A stretch of 64,000 nt of DNA from Halomonas sp. TA22. GTDB taxonomy: Bacteria; Pseudomonadota; Gammaproteobacteria; Pseudomonadales; Halomonadaceae. The notes beneath the pieces are model-generated. The model was not told the DNA's origin, did not search any database, and saw nothing but the letters and a program-made list of their open reading frames with translations. The first letter of the stretch is position 1, and every line of letters begins with the position of its first letter. The stretch covers positions 248,001 to 312,000 of the forward strand of contig NZ_CP053108.1 of NCBI RefSeq assembly GCF_013009075.1, given 5' to 3'. The position numbers and the translations under genes were made by a program. Shown here piece by piece: positions 37,497-47,825 of this stretch.

Positions 37497-38645
37497 ATGC
37501 CCCCCCGTCTGCGCCGCCCCTCGCTCTCATTGCTGTTTGCCATCCTCCTTGGCCTCGTCCTGCTCGCGTGGCTGCTGCTCGGCGACCTGCAGCGCTTCCA
37601 GACAGAGGCACCCGCCGAGGCCCTCGAACCCGCCGCCGCCCTGACACGGGTCGAGATCCAGGAGAGCCTGGCTCAGGCGTATATGCCCCGCGTGAATGTT
37701 CAGGGGCAGCTTGGCGCTTGGCGGGAAGTGGAGCTGCGCGCACGCAGCGAAGGCCAGGTGGAGCGCCTGCCGGTTGCGCAAGGCGCCCGCGTAGCCGCCG
37801 GTGAGACGCTCCTGCAACTGGCTGAAGAGGATTTGCCCGCCCAGTTGACCCGCGCCGAGGCGGAGCTGGAATTGGCTCGGGCCGAGCTGGCCGCCGCCGA
37901 ACGGCTGCGCGAGCGCGATCTGATCTCGCGTACCGAACAGCTGCGCCTAAGCAGCGCAGTGGCGCAGGCGGCAGCCGAGCTACAGCGCCTGCGCCAGTTG
38001 CAGCAACACACCCGGCCGATGGCGCCATTCGATGCCGTTGTCGATCGCCTCGATATCGAGGTAGGCGACATCGTGCAGGTCGGCGAGGTCATCGCCCTGC
38101 TGGTCGACGACCGCCAGCTCAAGGCCCAGGGCCATGTCGCCCAGCGCGATGCCTTCGACCTCGAGCCCGGTCTTGCGGTGAGCATTCGCCTGCTCGACGG
38201 CAGCGAACTGGCGGGCGAGCTGGTGCATGTCGCCAGCCGAGCCGAGCAGGGCACGCGTACCTTCGCCGTCGAGGCGCGCCTCGACAACCCCGAGCGGCGC
38301 CGCCTCGCCGGAGCCAGCGCCAGCCTCGCCATCGCCCTGCCCCAGCGCCAGGCGCACCGCCTATCGCCGGCGCTGCTGGTGCTCGACGACCAGGGCCAGA
38401 TCGGCATCAAGGCGCTCGACAACGAGGATCGCGTCGTATTCCACCGCGTCGACCTGCTCACGGCAGATAGCCGCCAGGCCTGGATCTCGGGCCTGCCGGA
38501 TCGCGTGCGCCTGATCACGCTGGGGGGCGGTTTCGTCGCCGTTGGCGAGCGGGTCACGCCGATCGAGACCGGTGAGCTGGGCGGCAACGCCATCCTGCAG
38601 GATCTCCCGGTGGGGGGTGAGGCCAGCCCCACGGTGGCCAACTGA
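37497..38645 (+). CDS. RND efflux periplasmic adaptor (HlyD/MFP family)
   Basis: A 382-residue membrane-fusion protein with one N-terminal anchor (LLFAILLGLVLLAWLLL), a lipoyl-like half (ARSEGQVERLPVAQGARVAAGETLL), a long coiled-coil hairpin rich in Ala, Glu and Arg, then beta-barrel and membrane-proximal domains. It bridges the RND pump to an outer-membrane channel. AAGGAGG lies 5 bases before ATG 37497. The pump gene begins 1 bp after its stop. No outer-membrane factor gene is adjacent. Confidence 0.92.
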   Translation: MPPRLRRPSLSLLFAILLGLVLLAWLLLGDLQRFQTEAPAEALEPAAALTRVEIQESLAQAYMPRVNVQGQLGAWREVELRARSEGQVERLPVAQGARVAAGETLLQLAEEDLPAQLTRAEAELELARAELAAAERLRERDLISRTEQLRLSSAVAQAAAELQRLRQLQQHTRPMAPFDAVVDRLDIEVGDIVQVGEVIALLVDDRQLKAQGHVAQRDAFDLEPGLAVSIRLLDGSELAGELVHVASRAEQGTRTFAVEARLDNPERRRLAGASASLAIALPQRQAHRLSPALLVLDDQGQIGIKALDNEDRVVFHRVDLLTADSRQAWISGLPDRVRLITLGGGFVAVGERVTPIETGELGGNAILQDLPVGGEASPTVAN

Positions 38646-38646
38646 C

Positions 38647-41600
38647 ATGCGCCGTCTCATCGAAGCGGCCCTGGACCGCTCCCGCACCACCCTGCTCATG
38701 CTGGTGTTTCTGCTGATTGCCGGCGCCCTGGCCTATCAGGCCATTCCCAAGGAGGCCAACCCCGACGTCGCGATTCCGATGATCTACGTCTCGCTGAGCC
38801 TGGAGGGGGTCAGCCCCGAGGATGGCGAACGATTGCTGGTGCGCCCCATGGAGCAGGAGCTGCGCACCATTGCAGGCATGCGCAAGATGACCTCGCAATC
38901 GAGCGAGGGGCATGCTGCGGTGACACTCGAGTTCGATGCCGGTTTCGATCCCAGCCAGGCCCTGGCGGACGTTCGCGAGCGGGTCGATATCGCCCGTGCC
39001 GAACTGCCCTCCGAAGCCGACGAGCCACGCGTTCTGGAAGTCAATGTCGCGCTCTTCCCGGTTCTGTCGATCGGCCTGTCAGGCCCGCTGGAGGAGCTCC
39101 AGCTGCAGACCCTGGCCCGCCTGCTGCAGGAGCAGATCGAGGCGATTCCCGAAGTGCTGGAGGTGGATATTGGCGGCGAGCGCGAGGATATCCTGGAGAT
39201 CATCGTCGATCCGCTGGTGCTCGACAGCTACGAAGTCGACTTCGATGCGCTGTTCAACCAGATGTCGCGCAACAACCGGCTGGTGGCGGCCGGCAGCCTG
39301 GATACCGGCGCTGGGCGCATGCCCTTGAAGGTGCCTGGAGTGATCGAGACACTCGAAGACATCATGGCGATGCCGGTCAAGATCGAGGAGGACAGGGTGG
39401 TGACCTTCGGCGACGTGGCGATCATTCGCCCCGCCTTCCAGGACCCGCAGGGCTTTGCACGTATCAACGATCAGCCTGCCGTGGTGCTGGAGATCTCCAA
39501 GCGGGTCGGCGCCAACATCATCGCCACCATCGAGTCGGTACGAGCGCTGCTCGACGAAGCGGGCCCGCTGCTGCCCGACGGGCTTGAAGTCACTACCATC
39601 ACCGACCAGTCTCGCACCGTGCAGGACATGCTCTCGGAACTACTCAACAACGTGCTCACCGCCGTGGTGCTGGTCCTGATCGTGATTCTGGCGGTGATGG
39701 GACCACGCAGTGCGCTGATGGTCGGCCTGACGATCCCGGGTGCCTTTCTTACCGGCATCCTGCTGGTCTGGATGCTCGGCTACACCCTCAATATCGTGGT
39801 GCTGTTCGCGCTGATCCTGGTCGCCGGCATGCTGGTCGATGGCGCCATCGTGGTCAGCGAGCTTGCCGACCGCTATCTGCGCGAGGGCCAGGCACCGTCG
39901 CTTGCCTGGGCCAACGCCGCCTCGCGCATGGCCTGGCCAGTGATCGCCTCTACCGCCACCACGCTTGCGGTATTCATGCCGCTGCTGTTCTGGCCAGGCG
40001 TAGTGGGCGAATTCATGAAGTACCTGCCAGCCACGGTAATCCTGTGTCTGCTGGCATCGCTGGCCATGGCGCTGATCTTTCTGCCCACGCTGGGTGCGGT
40101 GTTCAGCCGCGGCATGGGGCACAGTCAGGGCGAGCAACGAATCACCCAAGGGGGGCGTGCCTATCGTCGGCTACTCGGCTGGCTGCTGGCGCGGCCCGGC
40201 GCGACGCTGCTGATGGCGATAGCGCTCATGGCATTGATCTATGTCGGCTATGGGCGCTTCAATCATGGAGTCGAGTTCTTCCCAAGCGTCGAGCCCGAGA
40301 GCGCCCAGGTGCTGGTACGAGCCCGAGGCGACCTCTCGGCCCGCGAGCGCGATGCGGTGGTCCAGCGAGTCGAGCGACGCCTGGCAGGCATGAGCGAAGT
40401 CCAGGCGCTCTATGCCCGCTCCTTTGCGATTCCCAACGAGCAGTTGGGCCCGGACGTAATCGGCCAGCTCAGCTTCCAGTTCATCGACTGGCAGCATCGC
40501 CGTCCCGCTACGCGTATCTTCGCCGACATGGCCAGCCGCACCGAGGACCTGCCCGGCATCATGCTCGAGTTCCGCGAACAGGAGCAGGGGCCTGCCAGCG
40601 GCAAGCCCATCGTACTCGAGATCAGCGGACAGCAGCCCGAGAGGGTCGATGAGACAGTGGATGCGCTGCGCAGTGCGATGGTCGAACTCGGTGGTTTCAG
40701 TGCCATCGAGGACAACCGCAGCCTGCCCGGCATCGAGTGGCGCATCGAGGTGGACCGCGAGGCCGCGGCACGCTTCGGTGCCGATGTGACCGCGATCGGC
40801 AGCGCCGTGCAGCTGGTCACCGCCGGCCTGCAGGTCGCCAGCTATCGGCCGGCCCATGTCAGCGACGAAGTCGATATCCGGGTACGCCTGCCCGAGGCGT
40901 GGCGCTCCCTCGAGCAGCTCGGCGGCATGACCCTCAACACCAATCGCGGCCAGGTACCGATCAGTCACTTCGTCGAGATCAGACCCGCCCCCAATGTCGC
41001 CAGCCTGCACCGCATTGACGGCCGTCGGGCGATCACGCTCGAGTCGGATGTTGCCCCCGGCTACCGCCCCGACGAACGCCTGCAGGCCCTGCTCGCCAGC
41101 ATGCAGGGCCTGCCCGAGGGGGTCATGGTCAATATTGCCGGCGAGCAGGAGGATCAGCAGGAGACCGCCCAGTTCCTGATCACCGCCTTCGGTGTGGCGA
41201 TCTTCCTGATGACGCTGATTCTGGTCACTCAGTTCAACAGCCTCTACCAGGCCGGCCTGGTGCTGTCGGCGATCGTCTTCTCCACCGCTGGCGTACTGCT
41301 CGGGCTGTTGGTCAACGGGCAGCCCTTCGGCATCGTCATGGTGGGCATGGGCATCATCGCCCTGGCGGGTATCGTGGTGAACAACAATATCGTGCTGATC
41401 GATACCTACAATCAGTTGCGTGGCAGCGGCTTGAGCGCGCCAGAGGCGGCACTCGAGGCCGGCGGACTGCGCCTGCGCCCGGTGCTGTTGACGGCGATCA
41501 CGACGGTACTTGGACTGTTGCCGATGGTGCTTGGTATCAACGTCAACCTGTTCGCACCGAGCCTGGGGCTCGGCGCCCCCTCCACCCAGTGGTGGACCCA

Positions 41601-41706
41601 GCTCTCCAGCGCCATCGCCGGCGGCCTGACCTTCGCCACCGGGCTTACGCTACTGCTCACCCCCTGCATGCTGGTCCTCGGCGCCAAGCTCTCCAGCAGA
41701 CGCTGA
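38647..41706 (+). CDS. RND-family efflux permease
   Basis: A 1,019-residue proton-driven inner-membrane pump with 12 helices and two large periplasmic loops in two repeats. The start ATG 38647 gives MRRLIEAALDRSRTTL; the longer frame shadows the adaptor gene. In helix 4 the proton-relay motif reads GMLVDGAIVVSE, with one Asp where AcrB has two. The substrate (drug, solvent or lipid) cannot be told. It works with the adaptor immediately upstream and ends before a hairpin at 41721. Confidence 0.92.
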   Translation: MRRLIEAALDRSRTTLLMLVFLLIAGALAYQAIPKEANPDVAIPMIYVSLSLEGVSPEDGERLLVRPMEQELRTIAGMRKMTSQSSEGHAAVTLEFDAGFDPSQALADVRERVDIARAELPSEADEPRVLEVNVALFPVLSIGLSGPLEELQLQTLARLLQEQIEAIPEVLEVDIGGEREDILEIIVDPLVLDSYEVDFDALFNQMSRNNRLVAAGSLDTGAGRMPLKVPGVIETLEDIMAMPVKIEEDRVVTFGDVAIIRPAFQDPQGFARINDQPAVVLEISKRVGANIIATIESVRALLDEAGPLLPDGLEVTTITDQSRTVQDMLSELLNNVLTAVVLVLIVILAVMGPRSALMVGLTIPGAFLTGILLVWMLGYTLNIVVLFALILVAGMLVDGAIVVSELADRYLREGQAPSLAWANAASRMAWPVIASTATTLAVFMPLLFWPGVVGEFMKYLPATVILCLLASLAMALIFLPTLGAVFSRGMGHSQGEQRITQGGRAYRRLLGWLLARPGATLLMAIALMALIYVGYGRFNHGVEFFPSVEPESAQVLVRARGDLSARERDAVVQRVERRLAGMSEVQALYARSFAIPNEQLGPDVIGQLSFQFIDWQHRRPATRIFADMASRTEDLPGIMLEFREQEQGPASGKPIVLEISGQQPERVDETVDALRSAMVELGGFSAIEDNRSLPGIEWRIEVDREAAARFGADVTAIGSAVQLVTAGLQVASYRPAHVSDEVDIRVRLPEAWRSLEQLGGMTLNTNRGQVPISHFVEIRPAPNVASLHRIDGRRAITLESDVAPGYRPDERLQALLASMQGLPEGVMVNIAGEQEDQQETAQFLITAFGVAIFLMTLILVTQFNSLYQAGLVLSAIVFSTAGVLLGLLVNGQPFGIVMVGMGIIALAGIVVNNNIVLIDTYNQLRGSGLSAPEAALEAGGLRLRPVLLTAITTVLGLLPMVLGINVNLFAPSLGLGAPSTQWWTQLSSAIAGGLTFATGLTLLLTPCMLVLGAKLSSRR

Positions 41707-41720
41707 TCTCGCTCAAAAGA

Positions 41721-41752
41721 CAACGCCGCTGCGGAAAACCGCAACGGCGTTG
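41721..41752 (-). terminator. terminator between the RND pump and rsd
   Basis: CAACGCCG and CGGCGTTG plus an inner TGCGG/CCGCA make a long stem with an AAAA loop. On the minus strand TCTTTTGAG follows, so it mainly serves rsd, and may also block read-through from the convergent pump gene. Confidence 0.7.
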
Positions 41753-41787
41753 ACGTCTCATGCTGGCGCTTGTCCTTCAGGGACGGC

Positions 41788-42291
41788 TCACGTCACTGCG
41801 CTGGGGGCGGATTGAGCGCCGGGCGGCGGCGAATGCGCCGCATGCAGGCGCCCGATCAGCTGGTCTTCCAGGGCAAAACGCTCCGTCAGCCCCTTGGCGA
41901 GACGCTCGAGCCAGGCCGGCAGTCGAGTCAGGTAGTGCTCGCAGCGCACGGGAGTGGAGTAATCGGCATCGAAGGAGAGCACCAGCTCGGTGGACATCTC
42001 GAGCCGCTCGAGCAACTGACCGGCCACCAGCAGTGCCTCGTTGTCGTTGAAGGCCTTGGCCTCCTCGCGCAACTGTGGATAGATCTCGAAATGACCCGCA
42101 CTGATGTAATCCATCAACAACTCGCTGAAGGCGTCGATGCGTGCCTTGCTCACCGCCTCCAGATCCGTGTCGCATGCCTCCTGAAGCTCGACGAAGTCGA
42201 CGAGCATCTCGCGGCGCTGATCCAGCCAGCGGTCGATCAGTTCGTGCACACCACCCCAGCGTTCCAGGGCTGTCTTGCAATTCTCAAGCAT
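41788..42291 (-). CDS. rsd: anti-sigma-70 factor Rsd/AlgQ family
   Basis: A 167-residue helical protein that binds sigma-70 and favours alternative sigma factors in stationary phase. MLENCKTALERWGGVHELIDRWL and ERQ-like LDQRREMLVDFVEL with LVSYISAG-like LLMDYISAGHFEIY are family landmarks. ATG 42291 has GGGAGG 6 bases upstream; the longer frame is non-homologous. It is convergent with the RND pump gene. Confidence 0.88.
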   Translation of the reverse strand: MLENCKTALERWGGVHELIDRWLDQRREMLVDFVELQEACDTDLEAVSKARIDAFSELLMDYISAGHFEIYPQLREEAKAFNDNEALLVAGQLLERLEMSTELVLSFDADYSTPVRCEHYLTRLPAWLERLAKGLTERFALEDQLIGRLHAAHSPPPGAQSAPSAVT

Positions 42292-42406
42292 TGACGCCTC
42301 CCTTCCGATTGCTTGCTCGCTAACGTCCGACTCATTGCCTCCTTGGCGAAGGGACAGACTCGCCCGAGACGCCGCCTCTGTCAATCGAACAGATGACGAA
42401 TATCGA

Positions 42407-42832
42407 TCAGTTGCGCAGGGCGCGGTAATTGAGGGTATAGCTCATGTCGGCGCTCTCGCAGCGCGTCGACCGGCAGCTGAATGGCTGGCGCACCTCCAGG
42501 TACCAGGTCCCCGCCGCAAGCGTCGTCTCGATGCGGAAGTTACGGTTCTCACCGCTCTCATTGTCCTCGATGACCGTCTGGCCATTAGCGTCGATCAGAC
42601 GACCATTGAAGCCAGCGGGCAGCCCACGACTAGGGGGTGTCGAGGCTTCGAGTAGCACGTTGCTGGGGTGGGCGAGCGTGAAGGTGAACAGCTGCGAGCC
42701 CCCCGACATCTGACCATAATAGAGCTGGCCGGGACGCAGCTCGGTGGCGCGCTGCTGTTGCGTGGCAGTCGCCTGGCAACCCGCCAGCAGCAGCATCAGC
42801 AGAAGGGGAAGAAGAATTCGTGTCATACGCAT
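42407..42832 (-). CDS. putative lipoprotein of unknown function
   Basis: A 141-residue protein with a lipoprotein signal (LLMLLLAGC, Cys19 as the lipidated residue). The mature part looks like an all-beta sandwich: LFTFTLAHPSNVLLEAS and TLAAGTWYLEV recall bacterial pre-peptidase C-terminal (PPC-like) domains. Two further cysteines (FSCRSTRCES) may form a disulfide. AAGGAA precedes the ATG by 7 bases. Function unknown. Confidence 0.78.
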   Translation of the reverse strand: MRMTRILLPLLLMLLLAGCQATATQQQRATELRPGQLYYGQMSGGSQLFTFTLAHPSNVLLEASTPPSRGLPAGFNGRLIDANGQTVIEDNESGENRNFRIETTLAAGTWYLEVRQPFSCRSTRCESADMSYTLNYRALRN

Positions 42833-42903
42833 GAGTCGTTCCTTGGGTCACGTTTTACGAGACATTAGCATGTTAATTATCACGAGATGGATAGCGGGCG
42901 CTA

Positions 42904-43491
42904 TCAAGGCGTCTCTGGATGAGCCACCGCCCGGCGATTGTGCGAACGCCAGGCACCTACGAGCAGGCCCAGCGGCGCCAGTGCCAGCATCACGAATCCG
43001 ATCAGCGTCCAGCCGGGCAGCGAGATGCCGAGAAACAGGAAATCGATCTCGGCGCACTCCCCGGAGCCGGAGAGCACATGCGTCAGCACCTGGCGCATGG
43101 GCAGTATCTCGATCATGTAATTCAGGCCGGGACCGCAGCTCGGCACCTGGTCGGCAGGCAGTGACTGCAGCCACAGATGGCGCCAGGCCACCGCGATGCC
43201 GCCCGCCACGCCCAACAGGCCAAGTGTGCCGTAAAGCGCTCTCCCCCAGCCTCTGGGATTGTGGATCGCGGCGATCGCAAGCACCGCTGCCGTGGCGAGC
43301 ACCGCCACCCGCTGGAAAATGCACAACGGGCAGGGCTCGAGGCCGGCAACATGCTCGAGCGTCAGTGCCACTCCCATCATCAATGCACAGAATGCTAACC
43401 CGGCCAGGCTCCAGTGTCGCGCGGAGAGTGACTGAAGGGGGGACGCCTTGTGGCTTGCCTGCATCGAAGTAAGATCTCTCTGTAAATTCAT
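42904..43491 (-). CDS. dsbB: disulfide bond formation protein B
   Basis: A 195-residue inner-membrane protein with four helices that reoxidises DsbA and passes electrons to quinone. The first redox pair is CPLC in LEPCPLCIFQRV and the second is the spaced pair Cys in PSCGPGL and GECAEIDF. The ATG at 43491 gives a slightly long N-terminus; an internal ATG ten codons on (MQASHK) is also possible. It follows gshA by 14 bp on the same strand. Confidence 0.93.
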   Translation of the reverse strand: MNLQRDLTSMQASHKASPLQSLSARHWSLAGLAFCALMMGVALTLEHVAGLEPCPLCIFQRVAVLATAAVLAIAAIHNPRGWGRALYGTLGLLGVAGGIAVAWRHLWLQSLPADQVPSCGPGLNYMIEILPMRQVLTHVLSGSGECAEIDFLFLGISLPGWTLIGFVMLALAPLGLLVGAWRSHNRRAVAHPETP

Positions 43492-43505
43492 CGGTAGCGT
43501 GCGCG

Positions 43506-45143
43506 TCAGACCGACGGCGCGGCGCGCGGTTCACGCGCCCGGGTAAAGTAGCCATCGAGAAATTCGCTGAATGTCTCGCTATTGGCCCGTTCGATATCGC
43601 CCTGCTGCTGGCGCGAGGTCTCGACCAGCTGGCGGAACAGCGCATCGCGAGCGCTATCCATGGGCGTGGTGCGAAACTCCCGAGCATGCTCCCGGGCGAG
43701 CTCCAGCATTGTCTCCGTCAGCTCCTTGGCTCGGAAAGAGCCACCCTCCTCGAGGCGACGCAGCAGGCGGCCCGACGGCGTGAGGTCGGGATCATCGAGC
43801 ATCGCCTCGAGCGAGGCGATGGCCTCGGCGTGGGGCGCCCCCTCCTCAAGCAGATCCAGCAGCTGCGCCACCTCGGCCAGCTCGGCGAAGATCGCATGGC
43901 CACGACTGGCAAGCGAGTGCTGCTCGCCGTCGATGAACAGCTTGAGCGAGGGGTCGCGCCCGCGCTCGACGACCAGCCGACGGTTGTCATCCAGGTGGTC
44001 ACACTCCTCGTCGGAGATCCACGGGCTCTCGGAGAGCAGGCACCACATCAGGAAGGTATCCATGAAGCGCATCTGCCGCTCGTCGACCCCCAACGGCAGG
44101 AAGGGGTTGAGGTCGAGACAGCGCACCTCGATGTATTCAACGCCCCGCGCCTCGAGGGCCTGGCTGGGCGTCTCGTTGTGGCGCGCCACCCGCTTGGGGC
44201 GGATATCGCTGTAGTACTCGTTCTCGATCTGCAGGATATTGGCGTTGAGCTGCCGCCACTCATCGTCCACATTGACGCCCAGTGCCTCGTAGGCCGGCCA
44301 GGGCGAGCTGATCGCGTGGCGCAGGGTGCCGACATAGTTCGACAGTGAATTGAAGCAGATCTTGAGCTGCTCCTGGACCTTGTTCTGGTACCCCAGACCG
44401 GACATGCGCAGGGTCGTGGCGTAGCGCGAGACCAGGGTCTCGTGACCATGGGCCTCGAGCCTGTCGGGAGTCGGCTTGCCTTCCAGGAAGCTCCTGTCGA
44501 TGGCCGGCGAGGCGCCGAACAGATACATCAGCAGCCAGCTGTTGCGGCGGAACTGACGGATCAGGCCGAAGTAGCGCCCAGAGCGATAGTCGCCATCGCT
44601 CGACTCCTCGCGTGAAGGCGCCAGGGGGTCGAGCTCACGCAGCAGCGGCCAGAGGTTGTCAGGCAGCGAGACATTGTAGTGCACCCCGGCGATGGCCTGC
44701 ATGATGCGGCCGTAGCGCACGTCGAGCCCCTTGCGGTAGGTGTGCTTCATGATCCCCACATTGGAGCTGCCGTAGTCGGCGATCGGCACGCTGTCGTTGC
44801 CGGAGAGGCGCGAGGGCATGCTCGCGGGCCAGATCAGCTCCTCGCCAAGATGGCGATAGCTGAAGCGGTGCAGATCGCCGAGAAAGACCATCGCATCCCG
44901 AGGGCGGCAGTAGACCGGGGTGATGTATTCGAGCAGCGCTTCGGAGTAGTCGGTGGTGATATAGGGATGGGTCAGTTTCGAGCCCAGCGCATGCGGGTGC
45001 GGGGTCTGGACGATGTGCCCAGCAGCGTCGACGCGCAACCCCTCCTTTTCGATCCCGCGGCGCAGACGGCCAAACGCTCCCTTGCGGGCCGCTCCATTGA
45101 GATGGGCGATGACACTCGCGAGTTGCTCGGACAAGGTGAACAC
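43506..45143 (-). CDS. gshA: glutamate-cysteine ligase
   Basis: A class I GshA of about 545 residues catalysing the first, rate-limiting step of glutathione synthesis. Landmarks are GIEKEGLRVD, TTDYSEALLEYITP, YGSSNVGIMKHTYRKGL and HYNVSLP. The start is uncertain: GTG 45143 is closest to the family N-terminus, but its AAGGGG lies only one base upstream, while a TTG three codons on has normal spacing. A longer frame reaches 45236. Glutathione from this pathway is the cofactor needed by the Gfa route in this window. Confidence 0.92.
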   Translation of the reverse strand: MFTLSEQLASVIAHLNGAARKGAFGRLRRGIEKEGLRVDAAGHIVQTPHPHALGSKLTHPYITTDYSEALLEYITPVYCRPRDAMVFLGDLHRFSYRHLGEELIWPASMPSRLSGNDSVPIADYGSSNVGIMKHTYRKGLDVRYGRIMQAIAGVHYNVSLPDNLWPLLRELDPLAPSREESSDGDYRSGRYFGLIRQFRRNSWLLMYLFGASPAIDRSFLEGKPTPDRLEAHGHETLVSRYATTLRMSGLGYQNKVQEQLKICFNSLSNYVGTLRHAISSPWPAYEALGVNVDDEWRQLNANILQIENEYYSDIRPKRVARHNETPSQALEARGVEYIEVRCLDLNPFLPLGVDERQMRFMDTFLMWCLLSESPWISDEECDHLDDNRRLVVERGRDPSLKLFIDGEQHSLASRGHAIFAELAEVAQLLDLLEEGAPHAEAIASLEAMLDDPDLTPSGRLLRRLEEGGSFRAKELTETMLELAREHAREFRTTPMDSARDALFRQLVETSRQQQGDIERANSETFSEFLDGYFTRAREPRAAPSV

Positions 45144-45339
45144 CCCTTGGCATGGAAGGATGGGCCCGCGCCCCTCTCTTCGTACGTAAAACGGGCGAGC
45201 GTCCGGACGGGGCCGTGACGCTCGCATGAAACCCACATTATGGTGCCTGTTCGAGGCCTTTCAAGCTATCGATGCACACCTGCTCAGGCTATCGGCGCGC
45301 CTGACCTGTCAAAGCGATGCCCGGCCAGGCCTGCAAGCG

Positions 45340-47727
45340 TCATTTGTCCTTGCGGCGTGCCTGCAGCAGCGCCGCACCCAATGCCCCGACTGGTGCCGGC
45401 TCCTGAAGACCCTGGCCCTGGGACTGGCCTCGCGATTGGCGACGCGCTGGCTTGCCGCCGGGGTGTGCTCCCTTGTCGCTGCGCGGACTGCGCTGGCGGG
45501 AGTCGCCCAGCGGGTCGTCAAGGCGCATGGTGAGGCCAATGCGGGCACGCGCCACATCCACGCTCATCACCTTGACCTTGACGATATCGCCGGCCTTGAC
45601 GACGCTGCGCGGATCCTCGACGAACTTGTCTGAAAGCGCCGAGATATGCACCAGGCCATCCTGATGCACGCCGATATCGACGAAGGCGCCAAAGGGGGTG
45701 ACATTGCTCACGGTGCCCTCTAGCAGCATGCCGGGCTCGAGATCCTTGAGCGTCTCGACCCCTTCGCGGAATTCGGCAGCCTTGAACTCGGGACGCGGAT
45801 CGCGCCCCGGCTTGTCGAGCTCCTTGAGAATGTCGGTGATGGTCGGCACGCCGAAGCTGTCGTCGACGTAGTCGGCCGGCTTGATCGCCTTCACGGTGGC
45901 GCTGTCACCGATCAGGCTCGCCACCTCGCGCTTTCGCTCACCGGCGATGCGCTCCACCAGGGGGTAGGCTTCGGGGTGCACGGCGCTACCGTCGAGCGGG
46001 TTGTCGCCGCCCATGATGCGCAGGAAGCCGGCACACTGCTCGAAGGTCTTGGGCCCCAGACGACTCACCTCGAGCAGTGCGCGGCGATTGCGGAAGGCCC
46101 CCTGCGCGTTGCGCTGCGCCACGATGTTCTCGGCCAGCGTCACGTTGAGCCCCGAGACACGCGACAGCAGCGCCGGCGAAGCGGTGTTCAGGTCCACCCC
46201 CACGGCGTTGACGCAATCCTCGATCACCGTCTCGAGGCTGCGCGACAGCTGCAGCTGCGAGACGTCGTGCTGGTACTGGCCGACGCCGATCGACTTCGGC
46301 TCGATCTTGACCAACTCGGCGAGCGGGTCCTGAAGACGCCGGGCGATCGATACCGCGCCACGAATGGTGACGTCGAGATCGGGAAATTCGCGTGAGGCAT
46401 ACTCCGAGGCGGAGTAGACCGAAGCGCCCGCCTCGCTGACCATCACCTTGGCCAACTTGCGCGGTGCGACGCGCGGCGCCACTTGCTTGATCAGCTCGCC
46501 GGCAAGCTTGTCGGTCTCGCGGCTGGCGGTGCCATTGCCCACCGCGATCAGCTCGACGCCGTGCTTCTCCACCAGCTTGCCGAGCACTGCCAGCGATTCG
46601 TCCCAGCGGTTGTGGGGCGCATGGGGATAGAGGGTGGCGTGCTCCAGGAATTGGCCGGTGGCATCGACCACCGCCACCTTGCAGCCGGTGCGCAGCCCGG
46701 GGTCGAGCGCCAGGGTCGCCTTGGGGCCGGCCGGTGCGGCAAGCAGCAGATCCTTGAGGTTGGCGGCAAAGACGTCGATCGCCTCACCCTCGGCGCGCTC
46801 GCGCAGGCGTCCCATCAGCTCGGTTTCAAGGTGCGTATAGAGCTTGACCCTCCAGGTCCAGCGCACCACCTCCTTGAGCCAGCGATCGGCGACGCGCCCG
46901 TGATCCTGGATGCCCACATGCCGGGCAATGGCTACCTCGCCGGGGTGGATCGGTGCCTCCTCCTCTCCCGGCAGGCGGATGGCGAGCGCCAGCACCCCCT
47001 CGTTGCGTCCACGAAACATCGCCAGGGCTCGGTGCGATGGCGTCTTGGCCAGCCGCTCGTCGTGTTCGAAGTAGTCGGAGAACTTGGCGCCCTCCTGCTG
47101 CTTGCCGTCGATCATCCGAGCGCTGAGCTCCCCCTCCTCCCACAGCCGCTCACGCAGACGACCGACCAGCTCGGCATCCTCGGCGAAGCGCTCCATGAGG
47201 ATCTGCTTGGCGCCGTCGAGCGCCGCCTTGGCATCCTCAATGGCGGGAATCTCCTCCTCGGCGGGGCGTAGATAGGCCTGGGCCTCGCGCTCGGGGTCGA
47301 GTGCAGGATCATTGAGCAACGCATCGGCCAGCGGCTCGAGCCCCGCCTCGCGAGCGATCTGCGCCTTGGTGCGGCGCTTCTTCTTGTAGGGGAGGTAAAG
47401 ATCCTCGAGGCGCTGCTTTGAGTCGGCGGCGAGGATCAGCCCTTTCAATTCGTCGCCGAGCTTACCCTGCTCGTCGATGGCGGCGAGCACCGCCAGGCGC
47501 CGCTCCTCGAGTTCGCGCAGGTAGCGCAGCCTCTCGTCAAGCAAACGCAGTTGCGTGTCGTCGAGCGCACCGGTCACCTCCTTGCGGTAGCGGGAGATGA
47601 AGGGCACGGTGGCGCCGCCATCGAGCAGCTCGACGGTGGCCGCCACCTGCTGGGGGCGAACGGCTTGAGAAGAGCTTGAGGAGAGTTCCTCGGCGAGGCG
47701 GGCAATGATCTTGGCGTGGGCGTCCAT
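45340..47727 (-). CDS. tex: Tex family S1-domain RNA-binding protein
   Basis: A 795-residue transcription-accessory protein. Its order is an N-terminal helical region ([27 protein letters not shown]), a YqgF/RNase H-like domain ([16 protein letters not shown]), helix-hairpin-helix repeats ([19 protein letters not shown]) and a C-terminal S1 domain ([21 protein letters not shown]). It ends in a basic, likely disordered tail ([13 protein letters not shown]). The protein binds nucleic acid and affects transcription termination and stress survival in several bacteria. Confidence 0.95.
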   Translation of the reverse strand: MDAHAKIIARLAEELSSSSSQAVRPQQVAATVELLDGGATVPFISRYRKEVTGALDDTQLRLLDERLRYLRELEERRLAVLAAIDEQGKLGDELKGLILAADSKQRLEDLYLPYKKKRRTKAQIAREAGLEPLADALLNDPALDPEREAQAYLRPAEEEIPAIEDAKAALDGAKQILMERFAEDAELVGRLRERLWEEGELSARMIDGKQQEGAKFSDYFEHDERLAKTPSHRALAMFRGRNEGVLALAIRLPGEEEAPIHPGEVAIARHVGIQDHGRVADRWLKEVVRWTWRVKLYTHLETELMGRLRERAEGEAIDVFAANLKDLLLAAPAGPKATLALDPGLRTGCKVAVVDATGQFLEHATLYPHAPHNRWDESLAVLGKLVEKHGVELIAVGNGTASRETDKLAGELIKQVAPRVAPRKLAKVMVSEAGASVYSASEYASREFPDLDVTIRGAVSIARRLQDPLAELVKIEPKSIGVGQYQHDVSQLQLSRSLETVIEDCVNAVGVDLNTASPALLSRVSGLNVTLAENIVAQRNAQGAFRNRRALLEVSRLGPKTFEQCAGFLRIMGGDNPLDGSAVHPEAYPLVERIAGERKREVASLIGDSATVKAIKPADYVDDSFGVPTITDILKELDKPGRDPRPEFKAAEFREGVETLKDLEPGMLLEGTVSNVTPFGAFVDIGVHQDGLVHISALSDKFVEDPRSVVKAGDIVKVKVMSVDVARARIGLTMRLDDPLGDSRQRSPRSDKGAHPGGKPARRQSRGQSQGQGLQEPAPVGALGAALLQARRKDK

Positions 47728-47825
47728 GAATGCTGATAAACCTTTGTCAATCGACGATATCCAGACAGTCGCGACAAGGTACCATAAACCTCACGCTCAC
47801 GCCGACGCCCGCTCGCGCAGCAGGA